A stretch of DNA of 64,000 nt from an uncultured Ruthenibacterium sp. (GTDB taxonomy: Bacteria > Bacillota > Clostridia > Oscillospirales > Ruminococcaceae): NCBI GenBank assembly GCA_944386565.1, contig CALXBO010000003.1, forward strand, positions 1-64,000. Reading direction: 5' to 3'. Shown here piece after piece: positions 28,990-36,987 of the stretch (position 1 is its first letter; each line of letters opens with the position of its first letter). The notes below the pieces were generated by a model. That model had not been told where the DNA came from. It worked only from the letters and a program-made list of their open reading frames with translations, and ran no database searches. A program made the position numbers and the translations under genes.

Positions 28990-30408
28990 ATGAAAAAGTG
29001 GGTCAGGAATCTGATGCTTTGGGCGCTGGCGCTCACGCTGGGCGTCTCGCTCGCCTTTGCGGAAGAGGGTTCCGGCGGCGGGTCGGACCCCGGCGACGGC
29101 GGCACGGAGGTGTGTCAACACAATCAGCTCAGCGACTGGAAGTCCGACGGCGAGCGCCATTGGAAGGTCTGTGAACAGTGCGGCATCGAGGTGGATGTGT
29201 CGTCGCACACAGGCGGCACAGCGACGTGCGCGAAGAAGGCCGTGTGCACCATCTGCAATCAGGAATACGGCGAACTCGCTCCGCACACAGGCGGCACGGC
29301 GACGTGCAAGGAGAGGGCAAAGTGCGAAAAATGCGGGGAGGAGTACGGCGACTATGCGCCCCATGATTACTCCGGCGAGATTCTGCACGACCCGAACGGG
29401 CACTGGTATCAGTGCACGCTCTGCCAGCAGGCAAATGCGCCGGAGCCGCACTCCGGCGGCACGGCGACCTGCAAGGAAAAGGCGGTGTGTGCCGTGTGCG
29501 GCGAAGCGTACGGCGAACTCGGTGCGCACGCATTCACCGTGACGAACCACAACAGCGCAGAGCACTGGAAAGAATGCTCGGTGTGCGGTGAAAAATCTAA
29601 AGTTGAGGCCCACGCGGGCGGCAAGGCCACGTGCACCGCAAAGGCCGTCTGTGACACATGCGGCGCGGTGTACGGCAAGCTCGGAGATCACGATTTCAGC
29701 GTTGTGAAGAGCGACGGCGCGTACCACTGGACGGAGTGCTCCGTGTGCGGCACGCAGGGGGCCAAGCACGCCCACACGGGCGGCACGGCCACGTGCGTCA
29801 GGCGGGCCGAGTGCTCGGAGTGCGGCGCAACGTACGGTGAGCGCGCCGCGCACACAGGCGGTACGGCGACCTGCACGCAGAAGGCAATCTGCACGGTGTG
29901 CGGCTCCGCCTACGGGGACTATGCGCCCCACACTCCGGCTGCGGAGTGGACGAGCGACCAGAACACGCACTGGCACCGCTGCACGGTGTGCAATACAAAA
30001 CTGGAGGAAGCCGCCCACACCGAGAACGGCGGCACGGTCGTGACGAAGCCCACCGCGAACGCGGCGGGCCTGAAAGCCTACGTCTGCACGGTCTGCGGGC
30101 GGCAGGTGCGCACGGAATACATTCCGGCCACGGGCGCCGCGAGCTCGTCGAGCGCCCCGGCCTCGTCGTCGGCCGCGTCGTCGAGCGCGAGCGCATCCTC
30201 GTCCGGCACTCCGGAGAGCGCTTCTTCGTCGAGCGCGAGCGCATCCTCGTCGAGCGCGGCGCAGCCGGACGCCTCGTCCGACGCGCGCGACCCCGCGCAG
30301 GAGGCGCAGGGACGGCTCAGCCCCGTCATCCTCATCATTGCGGGCGGCCTTGCCGCGGCGGCCGTCGTATGCGGCGTCATCATGGTCGTGTATCTGCGCC
30401 GGCGCTGA
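28990..30408 (+). CDS. Surface-anchored protein with CxxC zinc-ribbon-like repeats
   Basis: A 472-residue exported protein. The signal peptide (residues 1-24) ends near SLAFAEE. The next ~330 residues contain repeats built on HxGGTATC...KAxCxxCGxxYG, with twelve CxxC pairs and regularly spaced His, so metal binding or disulfide cross-linking is likely. A Ser/Ala-rich stalk (~390-440) follows, then a single membrane helix and the cytoplasmic tail YLRRR, giving C-terminal anchoring without an LPXTG signal. The ATG at 28990 follows GAAAGGAGA; an ATG at 28963 has no site. It appears monocistronic. Function unknown; similar repeats occur in clostridial cell-surface proteins. Confidence 0.75.
   Translation: MKKWVRNLMLWALALTLGVSLAFAEEGSGGGSDPGDGGTEVCQHNQLSDWKSDGERHWKVCEQCGIEVDVSSHTGGTATCAKKAVCTICNQEYGELAPHTGGTATCKERAKCEKCGEEYGDYAPHDYSGEILHDPNGHWYQCTLCQQANAPEPHSGGTATCKEKAVCAVCGEAYGELGAHAFTVTNHNSAEHWKECSVCGEKSKVEAHAGGKATCTAKAVCDTCGAVYGKLGDHDFSVVKSDGAYHWTECSVCGTQGAKHAHTGGTATCVRRAECSECGATYGERAAHTGGTATCTQKAICTVCGSAYGDYAPHTPAAEWTSDQNTHWHRCTVCNTKLEEAAHTENGGTVVTKPTANAAGLKAYVCTVCGRQVRTEYIPATGAASSSSAPASSSAASSSASASSSGTPESASSSSASASSSSAAQPDASSDARDPAQEAQGRLSPVILIIAGGLAAAAVVCGVIMVVYLRRR
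30178..30251 (+). repeat. 26-base direct repeat in the Ser-rich stalk
   Basis: The same 26 bases encoding a Ser/Ala run occur at 30178-30203 and 30226-30251, 48 bases apart. This makes the stalk prone to length change by recombination. Confidence 0.85.
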
Positions 30409-30423
30409 TTTTTCACATTCCCC

Positions 30424-30452
30424 TTGACAAGCCGCGCGACGCGCGCTAAGAT
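30424..30452 (+). promoter_or_regulatory. Promoter of the metNIQ operon
   Basis: TTGACA (30424-30429), 17-base spacer, TAAGAT (30447-30452), directly before the T-box leader. Confidence 0.8.
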
Positions 30453-30459
30453 ATAGCAT

Positions 30460-30746
30460 ATATCGACAACGGCATGGATGAGGAGAGTACGCATCCGCGA
30501 AACTCACAGAGAGCCCCGGCGTGGTGAAACGGGGCAGCGGAACGGATGGGGAACATGGCCTCTGAGTCCCGCGGGCGAACCGGTGAACGGCAAGTCCGCG
30601 GCGGGTGCGCCCGTTAGCGCGCAGCGCTGTCACCCCGTCTTTTGCGGGACGCAGCGCCCGAGGCTTTTTCCGCGAGGAAAAGGCGAACACGAGGTGGTAC
30701 CGCGATTTCATCGCCCTCGAAGCATTTGCTTCGGGGGCGTTTTTGT
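30460..30746 (+). ncRNA. T-box leader, methionine specifier
   Basis: The leader carries the conserved T-box block GAGGTGGTACCGCG (30691-30704) followed by a terminator (CGCCCTCGAAGC with GCTTCGGGGGCG, 30712-30739, then TTTTT). Stem I shows the AGUA-type motif (GAGAGTACG) and an apical region with GGTGAAAC. The 3' side of Stem I has GAACATGGCC at 30551-30560, where the likely specifier codon is ATG (30555-30557), meaning methionine. The TGGT bulge would pair with the ACCA end of tRNA-Met. Uncharged tRNA-Met should therefore favour read-through into metNIQ, which fits the encoded methionine transporter. Confidence 0.88.
30712..30746 (+). terminator. T-box regulated terminator
   Basis: A 12-bp stem with one G-T pair and a short ATTT loop, followed by a T run. 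It is mutually exclusive with the antiterminator containing the T-box block just upstream. Confidence 0.85.
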
Positions 30747-30778
30747 TTGCCCTCACACCAGAAAGGAGCCGATCACAA

Positions 30779-31519
30779 GTGATCGAAATACAACATCTGA
30801 CGAAAATATTCCCCGTCGACGGCGGAGAGGTCCGCGCGCTGGACGACGTGTCCCTCACCGTGGAAAACGGCGAGATCTTCGGCATCATCGGCATGTCGGG
30901 CGCGGGAAAATCCACGCTGCTGCGCTGTCTGTCGCTGCTCGAGCGCCCGAGCAAGGGCCGCGTGCTCATCGACGGCACCGACCTCGCCGCCATGCGCGGC
31001 GGCGAGCTGCGCGAAGCGCGCCGCCGCATGGGAGTCGTCTTCCAGGGTTACAATCTGCTGATGCAGAAGACCGTCGCCGAGAACATCGCCTTCCCGCTGA
31101 AACTCGAAAAGGGATACGACCGCGCGGCCGTGAACGCCCGCGTCGAGGAGCTGCTCGAGCTCGTGGGCCTTGCCGACAAGGCGAAGGCGTATCCGGCGCA
31201 GCTGTCCGGCGGACAGAAGCAGCGCGTCGCCATCGCCCGCGCGCTCGCCACGAACCCGCAGCTGCTGCTCTGCGACGAGCCCACCAGCGCGCTCGACCCG
31301 CTCACCACCACCGCGATGCTCTCACTGCTCGAGGACATCAACAGGAAGCTCGGCGTCACGGTCATCATCATCACGCACGAGCTGTCCGTGGTGCGGCGCG
31401 TGTGCCGCTGCGTGGCGGTCATCGGCGACGGCCGCGTGTGCGAACAGGGGCTCGTGGACGACGTGTTCGAGCATCCGAAGTCGGACGCCGCGCGCCTGCT
31501 TTTGAAAGGGGAGGGGTAA
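30779..31519 (+). CDS. metN: Methionine ABC transporter ATP-binding protein, short form
   Basis: ATPase of the MetNIQ methionine importer. The 246-residue protein has Walker A GMSGAGKST, Q-loop VVFQGYNLL, signature LSGGQKQRVAIARAL, Walker B LLLCDEPTSALD and the H-loop ITHEL. It stops right after the ABC domain, so the C-terminal NIL regulatory domain of classic MetN (about 340 residues), which senses intracellular methionine, is missing. The start is GTG at 30779 with AAAGGAG 10 bases upstream; the frame is open through the T-box leader, which is coincidental. MetI follows after 3 bases. Confidence 0.9.
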   Translation: MIEIQHLTKIFPVDGGEVRALDDVSLTVENGEIFGIIGMSGAGKSTLLRCLSLLERPSKGRVLIDGTDLAAMRGGELREARRRMGVVFQGYNLLMQKTVAENIAFPLKLEKGYDRAAVNARVEELLELVGLADKAKAYPAQLSGGQKQRVAIARALATNPQLLLCDEPTSALDPLTTTAMLSLLEDINRKLGVTVIIITHELSVVRRVCRCVAVIGDGRVCEQGLVDDVFEHPKSDAARLLLKGEG

Positions 31520-31522
31520 ACC

Positions 31523-32191
31523 ATGGCGGAATTCATCAGCCAGTACGGCGCACTGTTGTGGGAGGCCACGCTCCAGACGCTGTACATGACGTTCTTTGCA
31601 ACGCTGCTGGCCTACGTTCTGGGCCTTGCATTCGGCGTGCTGCTCACGGTCACGAAGCCGGGCGGCATCGCGCCCGCGCCGCGCTTCCACGCGGTGTTCG
31701 GATGGGTCATCAACATGCTGCGCAGCATGCCGTTCATCATCCTCGTGTTTTTCCTCATTCCGTTCACGCGCGCCATCGTCGGCACGTCCATCGGCGAGAC
31801 GGCGGCGCTCGTGCCGCTCGTCGTGGCGGCTTCGCCGTTTGTCGCGCGCATGGCGGAGCAGAGCCTTGAGGAGATCGACCAGGGCGTCATCGAAGCCGCC
31901 GCGTGCATGGGCGCGACGAAGTGGCAGATCATCACGCGCGTGCTCATCACCGAGAGCGTGCCGAGCCTTGTGAGAGGGTTTTCCATCGTGCTCATCACCA
32001 TCCTCGGCTACACGGCCATCACGGGCGCGACGGGCGCGGGCGGCCTCGGCAACATCGCCTACCGCTTCGGCTATCAGCGCTATCAGACCGGCGTCATGTA
32101 CGCCACCATCGTCATCCTGATGCTGCTTGTGTGCATCATTCAGGGCATCTTCAATTTCATCTCCCGCCGCGCGGACAAGCGCAACCGCTGA
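31523..32191 (+). CDS. metI: Methionine ABC transporter permease
   Basis: Membrane subunit of the MetNIQ importer, 222 residues with five membrane segments. The family block SLEEIDQGVIEAAACMGATKWQII lies around the EAA loop that contacts MetN, and the C-terminal ATGAGGLGNIAYRFGYQRYQ is typical. AAAGGGGAGGGG precedes the ATG. It sits in operon with metN and metQ behind the methionine T-box. Confidence 0.93.
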   Translation: MAEFISQYGALLWEATLQTLYMTFFATLLAYVLGLAFGVLLTVTKPGGIAPAPRFHAVFGWVINMLRSMPFIILVFFLIPFTRAIVGTSIGETAALVPLVVAASPFVARMAEQSLEEIDQGVIEAAACMGATKWQIITRVLITESVPSLVRGFSIVLITILGYTAITGATGAGGLGNIAYRFGYQRYQTGVMYATIVILMLLVCIIQGIFNFISRRADKRNR

Positions 32192-32254
32192 CCGCCGGGG
32201 AGTTTTGAAATACACGTTCCCGAAGAGGGAAACAGGGAAAGGAAGGAAAGTATC

Positions 32255-33127
32255 ATGAAAAAGACCATTGCCATCGCACTCACGCTCGCGCTCGGCGCTT
32301 CGCTCGCCGCGTGCGGCAGCACGTCCTCCTCCGCGGCCGCATCCGCAAGCACCTCCGGCGCCGCCGGCGGGACCGTCACGCTCAAAGTGGGCGCTTCGCC
32401 CTCGCCGCACGCCGAGATCCTCGAGGCCGCCGCGCCCATCCTCGCCGAGCAGGGCATCGAGCTCGACATCGTCGAATTTGACGACTACGTCCTGCCGAAC
32501 ACCGCCCTCGCGGACGGCTCGCTCGACGCGAACTACTTCCAGCACCAGCCGTACCTGACGAACTTCAACGCCGAGAACGGCACCGACCTCGTCTCCGCCG
32601 GCTCCATCCACTACGAGCCGCTCGGCCTGTACGCGGGCAAGACCGCGAGCCTCGACGAGCTGGCCGACGGCGCGGTCATCGGCATCCCGGCCGACGCGAC
32701 GAACGGCGGCCGCGCGCTGCTGCTGTTGCAGGACCTCGGCGTCCTCACGCTGAAGGACGGCATCGACCTCGACTACTTCCGCAACGCCGAGGACATCACG
32801 TTCTCCGAGTACGACGGCATCGCCGAGAACCCGCACAACGTGCAGATCGAGGCGCTCGAGGCCGCGAACCTGCCCGCCGCCCTGCCCGACCTTGACTTCG
32901 CCGTCATCAACGGCAACTACGCCATCCCGGCGGGCATCGCCGACAAGCTCCTCGCCACCGAGGACGCCGCGGGCGACGCCGCGCAGGTGTTCGCGAACAT
33001 CGTCGCGGTGCGCGCGGGCGACGAGACGCGCCCCGAGATCGAGGCGCTCGTCGAAGTGCTGAAGAGCGACGAAGTGAAGAGCTTCATCGAGGAGAAATAC
33101 GAGGGCAGCGTCCTGCCCGTGGCCTGA
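32255..33127 (+). CDS. metQ: Methionine-binding lipoprotein
   Basis: Substrate-binding lipoprotein of the MetNIQ system (NlpA family), 290 residues. The signal peptide ends in the lipobox LAAC with lipidated Cys20, followed by a Ser/Ala linker. Family blocks include GASPSPHAEILE, DANYFQHQPYL and DFAVINGNYAIPAG. GGAAAGGAAGG precedes the ATG. It is the last gene of the operon, with a perfect terminator 15 bases after the stop. Confidence 0.93.
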   Translation: MKKTIAIALTLALGASLAACGSTSSSAAASASTSGAAGGTVTLKVGASPSPHAEILEAAAPILAEQGIELDIVEFDDYVLPNTALADGSLDANYFQHQPYLTNFNAENGTDLVSAGSIHYEPLGLYAGKTASLDELADGAVIGIPADATNGGRALLLLQDLGVLTLKDGIDLDYFRNAEDITFSEYDGIAENPHNVQIEALEAANLPAALPDLDFAVINGNYAIPAGIADKLLATEDAAGDAAQVFANIVAVRAGDETRPEIEALVEVLKSDEVKSFIEEKYEGSVLPVA

Positions 33128-33140
33128 GCCGCAAAAATCA

Positions 33141-33174
33141 AAAGCGTGGTATCGTTCGATACCACGCTTTTTTT
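33141..33174 (+). terminator. Rho-independent terminator of metNIQ
   Basis: A perfect 14-bp stem AAAGCGTGGTATCG / CGATACCACGCTTT with a TT loop, continuing into a T run. Confidence 0.93.
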
Positions 33175-33180
33175 CGTTTG

Positions 33181-33313
33181 GCCTCCCCTTGAGGGGAGGT
33201 GGCCCGAAGGGCCGGAAGGGTGAGACACGACCCGATTGTGTATGGCTGTGCTGCCGCCGTCCGTCCCCCTTCCGGATTCGCTTCGCTCACCCACCTCCCC
33301 CAAAGGGGGAGGC
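33181..33313. repeat. Palindromic intergenic repeat element (133 bp)
   Basis: The left end GCCTCCCCTTGAGGGGAGG is followed by GGCCCGAAGGGCC and GGAAGGGTGAGAC. The right end is the inverse: CTTCCGGATTCG..., CTCACCCACCTCCCCC, AAAGGGGGAGGC. The element thus has terminal inverted repeats and looks like two facing copies of one unit. A related single copy lies at 51471-51515. It is non-coding and of MITE/REP type; mobility is not shown. Confidence 0.75.
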
Positions 33314-33355
33314 TGTACATGGGGGTGCTCGGATATCTTTCTTTTGCCGTGCGTC

Positions 33356-33571
33356 TCAGCGGAATCTCTCTTTCAGCGTCGGGATGTCCTCCTTGTCGAT
33401 CCACTCCTCGGAGTATCCGCACCCGCAGCACACATACCGGTGCACGAGAACGGCCGAGAAATTCGTCCACCCGGTCTGGATGTTGTTTCCCGAACCGTAC
33501 GCCCCGGCTTTTCCCTTGATGCGCAGAATGTCGGTGCCGCCGCATTTGGGGCACACATTGCGGTATTTCAT
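33356..33571 (-). CDS. Small zinc-ribbon protein
   Basis: A 71-residue protein with CPKCGG near the N-terminus and CCGCGYSE near residue 48, a paired-CxxC zinc-ribbon layout. The rest (SGNNIQTG, HRYVCCGCGYSEEWID) fits a small cytoplasmic metal-binding protein. It lies 16 bases downstream of the PHP gene on the same strand and may be part of that operon. Function unknown. Confidence 0.7.
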   Translation of the reverse strand: MKYRNVCPKCGGTDILRIKGKAGAYGSGNNIQTGWTNFSAVLVHRYVCCGCGYSEEWIDKEDIPTLKERFR

Positions 33572-33587
33572 CCCGGTCGCCTCCCGT

Positions 33588-34286
33588 TCATCTCAGCAGC
33601 CGCAGCAGCGGATTTCCCTCGCCGAGCTCGCTCATGCGCGACGCGACGGCGTCGGCGCAGTGCGCGTCGGAATTCGTCAGCAGGGGCTTGCCGCCCGGCA
33701 GCAGCCCCGCGCGGATCAGTTTTTCCGCCCGCTCGGGGAATTTCACTTCGTATAAATCGAAATCCACGTCCATCGGCCAGCCGCCGAGCACCGAGAACAG
33801 CGAATAGCTGTCCGCGTCCGCGTGCGCGGGCACGGGGATGCCGCCCATCGAGCGGCACAGCTGCGCCGTCTCCGAGAGCGTCAGCGTCACCGCGCCCGTC
33901 AGCAGCTTTTCCACCTCGCCGGTGATCTCCTCGTTCTCGTCCGTCACGAGCTGGCGGCCCCATACCGCGGGGTCGTAGGGGAACGCGGGCAGCGCGTCAT
34001 ACAGCGCGTCGCCGAAGCGCAGCGCCGTGTCCACATCCGCAAAATAGCACAGAAGATGAATCTCCTCCGCGCAGTTCACTTCGATGCCCGGCAACAGCAG
34101 AATGCCGTACGCGTCCGCCGCCGCTTTCGCGGCGGGCAGGCTGCGCGCGGAGTTGTGGTCGGTCACGGCCACCACGTCCGCGCCCGCGAGCTTTGCAAGG
34201 CCGACGGCCGTCACGGGCGTGAGGTCGTCGTCCGCGCACGGCGACAGGCACGTGTGCACGTGCAGATCGCCGCGCAGCGCGTTCAC
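33588..34286 (-). CDS. PHP domain phosphoesterase
   Basis: Predicted metal-dependent phosphoesterase of the PHP family, 232 residues. Motifs are DLHVHTCLSPC near the start, VTDHNS, a GIEVNC glutamate block and NSDAH near the C-terminus. The start is GTG at 34286, overlapping the stop of the preceding DRTGG gene as GTGA. PHP genes of this type often accompany DRTGG and sensory hydrogenase genes in Clostridia, which is the layout here; the substrate is unknown. Confidence 0.82.
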   Translation of the reverse strand: MNALRGDLHVHTCLSPCADDDLTPVTAVGLAKLAGADVVAVTDHNSARSLPAAKAAADAYGILLLPGIEVNCAEEIHLLCYFADVDTALRFGDALYDALPAFPYDPAVWGRQLVTDENEEITGEVEKLLTGAVTLTLSETAQLCRSMGGIPVPAHADADSYSLFSVLGGWPMDVDFDLYEVKFPERAEKLIRAGLLPGGKPLLTNSDAHCADAVASRMSELGEGNPLLRLLR

Positions 34287-34627
34287 GGTGAGGGCGGCGG
34301 AAGCTCCAGCGTCACCGCCGCGAGATACGAAGCCTCGAATTCGGGCAGCTCCGTCACGTACAGTTCCACGCCCTGCATTCCGGCTTTCCGCACGGCCTCG
34401 GCGTCCCACTGTGCGCCGTGGCACAGCACGGCGCACGCGCAGTCGGCCAGCGCCGCCACGGCCACCGTGTTCACGTTGCCCATCACGGTGAACCACGCGT
34501 CGCCCTCCTTCGCGCGCCCCATCGCCCACGAGAGCAGGTCTCCCGTGAAAATGCCTTCAATTTCCCGCGCGCCGTCCCCGGCGGCGTGTGTGAAGCCGCA
34601 CGCGGCGGCCAGTTCGCCTGTTGTCAT
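34283..34627 (-). CDS. DRTGG-domain-like protein
   Basis: A 114-residue cytoplasmic protein similar to stand-alone DRTGG domains (also found in serine kinase-like proteins). Blocks are IEGIFTGDLLSWAMGRA, AWFTVMGNVNTVAVA and a hydrophobic beta/alpha core (CACAVLCHGA). It lies between the HydS-like hydrogenase and the PHP protein, with translational coupling to the latter. No catalytic residues can be named; a ligand-sensing role is plausible. Confidence 0.75.
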   Translation of the reverse strand: MTTGELAAACGFTHAAGDGAREIEGIFTGDLLSWAMGRAKEGDAWFTVMGNVNTVAVAALADCACAVLCHGAQWDAEAVRKAGMQGVELYVTELPEFEASYLAAVTLELPPPSP

Positions 34628-34643
34628 CCATGTTCCTCCCCGG

Positions 34644-35921
34644 TCATTCGTCCCGGCCCAGCGCGCGCAGCACCGCTTCCATGCGGCGGCGCATCAGCAC
34701 CGTGCAGTCGTTCACGTCCGCCTGCCCGCGCACGACATCCTCGGCAAGCGCAGCGCACGTCGGCGCCCCGCACGAGCCGCAGTCAAGCCCCGGCAGCATG
34801 GCCGTGATCTGTTCCATTTTCGCGTAGCGCTCGAACCGCTCGGCGCGCGTGCCGCCCAGTTCCAGCACGGGATTGTAGTTCAGTTCGTCGTCCCACGCCA
34901 CCTGTTCGGCGGCGTCGTCCGTCAGATGGTTGCGGCTCACGGGCATCGTGCGGCGCAGATGCTTCATCTTCGCCTTGGCGATGTACGGGTTTTCCACCTG
35001 CAACACACCGCCGACGCATCCGCCCGAGCACGCGTTCAGCTCCACGAAGTCGAGATCGTGGTATTTTTCGTCCTCGAGATCGCTCAGCACGCGGATGACG
35101 TTCTCGATGCCGTCCGCCGCGAGGTAGCGCTCCGTCGTCATCAGGGCGGCCGCCTCGCCGCCGCTCTCGCCCCAGCCGAGCCCGATGCGCCCGGACAGAG
35201 AGAGGTATTCCACCTGTCCCACCTGCTTCATCGCGCTCAGAAGCGGCGGATACACGTCCTTTACGGCCACGGCCGCGTCCACGTCGCTGTGCTTTGAGCC
35301 CATCGGCGAGCGGATGGCCGACACCTTCGCCGGACACGGCGTGAGGAAGATGCAGCCGATCTGCTCGCGGGGAAGCCCCGTCTTCTTCACGGCCTCGTCC
35401 TTCGCCAGCCGCGCGGCCAGTTCGATCGGCGCGATCAGCGGCAGGATGTGGTCCATCAGCTGCGGAAAGCGCACGCAGATCAGCCGCGTCACGGCCGGGC
35501 ACGCCGACGAGATGATCGGCCGCGGCATGTCGCTCGTCTGCAAAAAGCGGCGCGTCGCCTCGCTCACGAGTTCCGCCGCGCGCGAGACCTCGAACACGTT
35601 GTCGAACCCGAGACGCAAAAGTCCTGCGAGCACGACGTCCGGCTCGTCGAGGTTGTTGAACTGTGCGTACAGGCTCGGCGGCGGCAGCGCGATCTTGTAT
35701 TTGTACTGTTTCAATACGTCCAGCGGGTCGGACACCGCGCGCTTGGCGTGATGCGGGCAGATGCGGATGCACTCGCCGCAGTCGACGCAGCGCTCGCTGA
35801 TGATGGCCGCCTTGCCGTCCCGCACGCGGATGGCCTCGGTGGGGCATCGCTTGATGCAGTTGATGCAGCCCTTGCACAGCTCCCGGTTCAGCGTCACCGA
35901 GTGGACGGATGTTTCCTGCAT
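34644..35921 (-). CDS. [FeFe] hydrogenase large-subunit-like protein, HydS (sensory) type
   Basis: A 425-residue iron-sulfur protein. Two [4Fe-4S] motifs lie at the N-terminus (Cys16/19/22/26 and 45/48/51/55). The H-cluster-like domain has SSACPAV (Cys141), LTPCPAK (Cys196) and ELNACSGGCVGG (Cys298, 302). The C-terminus has an RnfB-like four-cysteine domain (CGSCGAPTC..., about 381-406). Where the catalytic HydA of this window has TSCSP, this protein has SSACP, so the cysteine pattern around the H-cluster differs. With its DRTGG and ATPase neighbours this suggests a redox/H2 sensor rather than a bulk H2 producer. No PAS domain is present. GGGAGTG precedes the ATG. Confidence 0.8.
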   Translation of the reverse strand: MQETSVHSVTLNRELCKGCINCIKRCPTEAIRVRDGKAAIISERCVDCGECIRICPHHAKRAVSDPLDVLKQYKYKIALPPPSLYAQFNNLDEPDVVLAGLLRLGFDNVFEVSRAAELVSEATRRFLQTSDMPRPIISSACPAVTRLICVRFPQLMDHILPLIAPIELAARLAKDEAVKKTGLPREQIGCIFLTPCPAKVSAIRSPMGSKHSDVDAAVAVKDVYPPLLSAMKQVGQVEYLSLSGRIGLGWGESGGEAAALMTTERYLAADGIENVIRVLSDLEDEKYHDLDFVELNACSGGCVGGVLQVENPYIAKAKMKHLRRTMPVSRNHLTDDAAEQVAWDDELNYNPVLELGGTRAERFERYAKMEQITAMLPGLDCGSCGAPTCAALAEDVVRGQADVNDCTVLMRRRMEAVLRALGRDE

Positions 35922-35986
35922 GCGGTTTCACTCCCTTTTGTCAGGCCTGAGTTGCCCTTTGGCGCCGTCCCCTGCGGGCGGGTCGT

Positions 35987-36415
35987 TCACGTCGTCCGGA
36001 CGGCCATCTTCACCGTCGTGCCCACGCCGACGGCGGACTGAATGTCGAACTCGTCGGAATATTTTTTCATGTTGGGCAGCCCCATCCCTGCGCCGAACCC
36101 GAGGCTGCGCACCTCGTCGGGCGCGGTGGACCACCCCTCGCTCATCGCAAGGGAAATGTCCGGGATGCCCGGCCCGTCGTCCGACAGCGTCATGCGCACT
36201 TCGTCGTCCGTGATCTCCACGTCGATGTCGCCGCCGTGCGCGTGGATGGCGAGGTTGATCTCGCCCTCGTACAGCGCGATGGACACCTTGCGGATGGCCG
36301 TGGGCGGGAGCCCCAGCTTCTTGAGCCGCGATTTCAGGTCGGCGCTGGCCTCGCCCGCGCGCGTGAAGTCGTCGCCCGGCACGGTGTAGTGCAGGCGGAT
36401 CGCATCGTCTGCCAT
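35987..36415 (-). CDS. Serine-kinase-like ATPase (HATPase, anti-sigma-factor type)
   Basis: A 142-residue single-domain GHKL ATPase resembling RsbW/SpoIIAB. It has the N-box region SIALYEGEINLAIHAH, DDGPGIPD and GFGAGMGLPNMKKYSDEF. The ATG at 36415 overlaps the stop of the DRTGG gene (TGATG). It lacks a membrane part and a phosphoacceptor His domain, so it probably phosphorylates or binds a partner protein. Neighbours (DRTGG, HydS-like) suggest redox signalling linked to the hydrogenase operon. Confidence 0.8.
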   Translation of the reverse strand: MADDAIRLHYTVPGDDFTRAGEASADLKSRLKKLGLPPTAIRKVSIALYEGEINLAIHAHGGDIDVEITDDEVRMTLSDDGPGIPDISLAMSEGWSTAPDEVRSLGFGAGMGLPNMKKYSDEFDIQSAVGVGTTVKMAVRTT

Positions 36416-36762
36416 CAGCCCACACCTCCCCGCAGGCCCTGCTCGTACAGAAGGCCGCACGCCGTGAACATCGTCATGTCCGTCGTCATCACGGCGATGC
36501 CGCGCGCGTTGGCAAGGCGCAGGATCATGTCGTCGGGCTGTTTGCCGCGCACGAACACGATGCACACCATGTCCATCATGTCCGCCGTGCGCACCACCTG
36601 CGGGTTGTTCAGCCCCGTGAGCAGAACGGCCTGGTCCTTCACGTAGGCCAGCACGTCGCTCATCATGTCGCTGCCGCACGCCGCGTGCACTTCGCGCGTG
36701 CAGTCGGCGTCCGGCGTCAGAAGCTCGGCGTTCAGGATCTCAATGATCTGCGAGATGGTCAT
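36415..36762 (-). CDS. DRTGG-domain-like protein
   Basis: A 115-residue stand-alone DRTGG-like protein, starting MTISQIIEILNAELL. Blocks are CGSDMMSDVLAYVKDQAVLLTG and IVFVRGKQPDDMILRLA. The ATG at 36762 has GAGGAG 10 bases upstream. It is the first gene of the minus-strand sensory cluster and lies divergent from hydC. It is distinct from the second DRTGG protein at 34283-34627. Confidence 0.78.
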   Translation of the reverse strand: MTISQIIEILNAELLTPDADCTREVHAACGSDMMSDVLAYVKDQAVLLTGLNNPQVVRTADMMDMVCIVFVRGKQPDDMILRLANARGIAVMTTDMTMFTACGLLYEQGLRGGVG

Positions 36763-36893
36763 AATCGTTCCACTCCTCGTTGATTTGGGGGATACCTTTA
36801 TTATAAAGCACGCGCCGTGCAAAAGCCCATGAGCGAAATGCACAGTTTTGACTGTAATAATTCTACAAAATCGCGGAACATTTTGCATTTATT

Positions 36894-36925
36894 TTGTCGT
36901 TTTTTTAACAACCATTTGCTATAAT
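36894..36925 (+). promoter_or_regulatory. hyd operon promoter with Rex-like box
   Basis: TTGTCGTTTTTTTAACAA (36894-36911) matches the Rex consensus TTGTTAANNNNTTAACAA at 11 of its 14 defined positions, with one half-site complete. It covers the expected -35 region of a TATAAT -10 box at 36920-36925. No good -35 is visible. Rex repression by low NADH/NAD+ is known for fermentative and hydrogenase genes in Clostridia. Confidence 0.6.
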
Positions 36926-36987
36926 GATATTCATACGGGCGAAGAATACCCTTTGCCCACTTTTTATTTACGGGAGGATTTTTCATT

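Noticed and set aside
30605..30778. Upstream in-frame extension of metN through the T-box
   Set aside because: The extension is the structured leader RNA; the GTG at 30779 has a good ribosome site and matches the family N-terminus.
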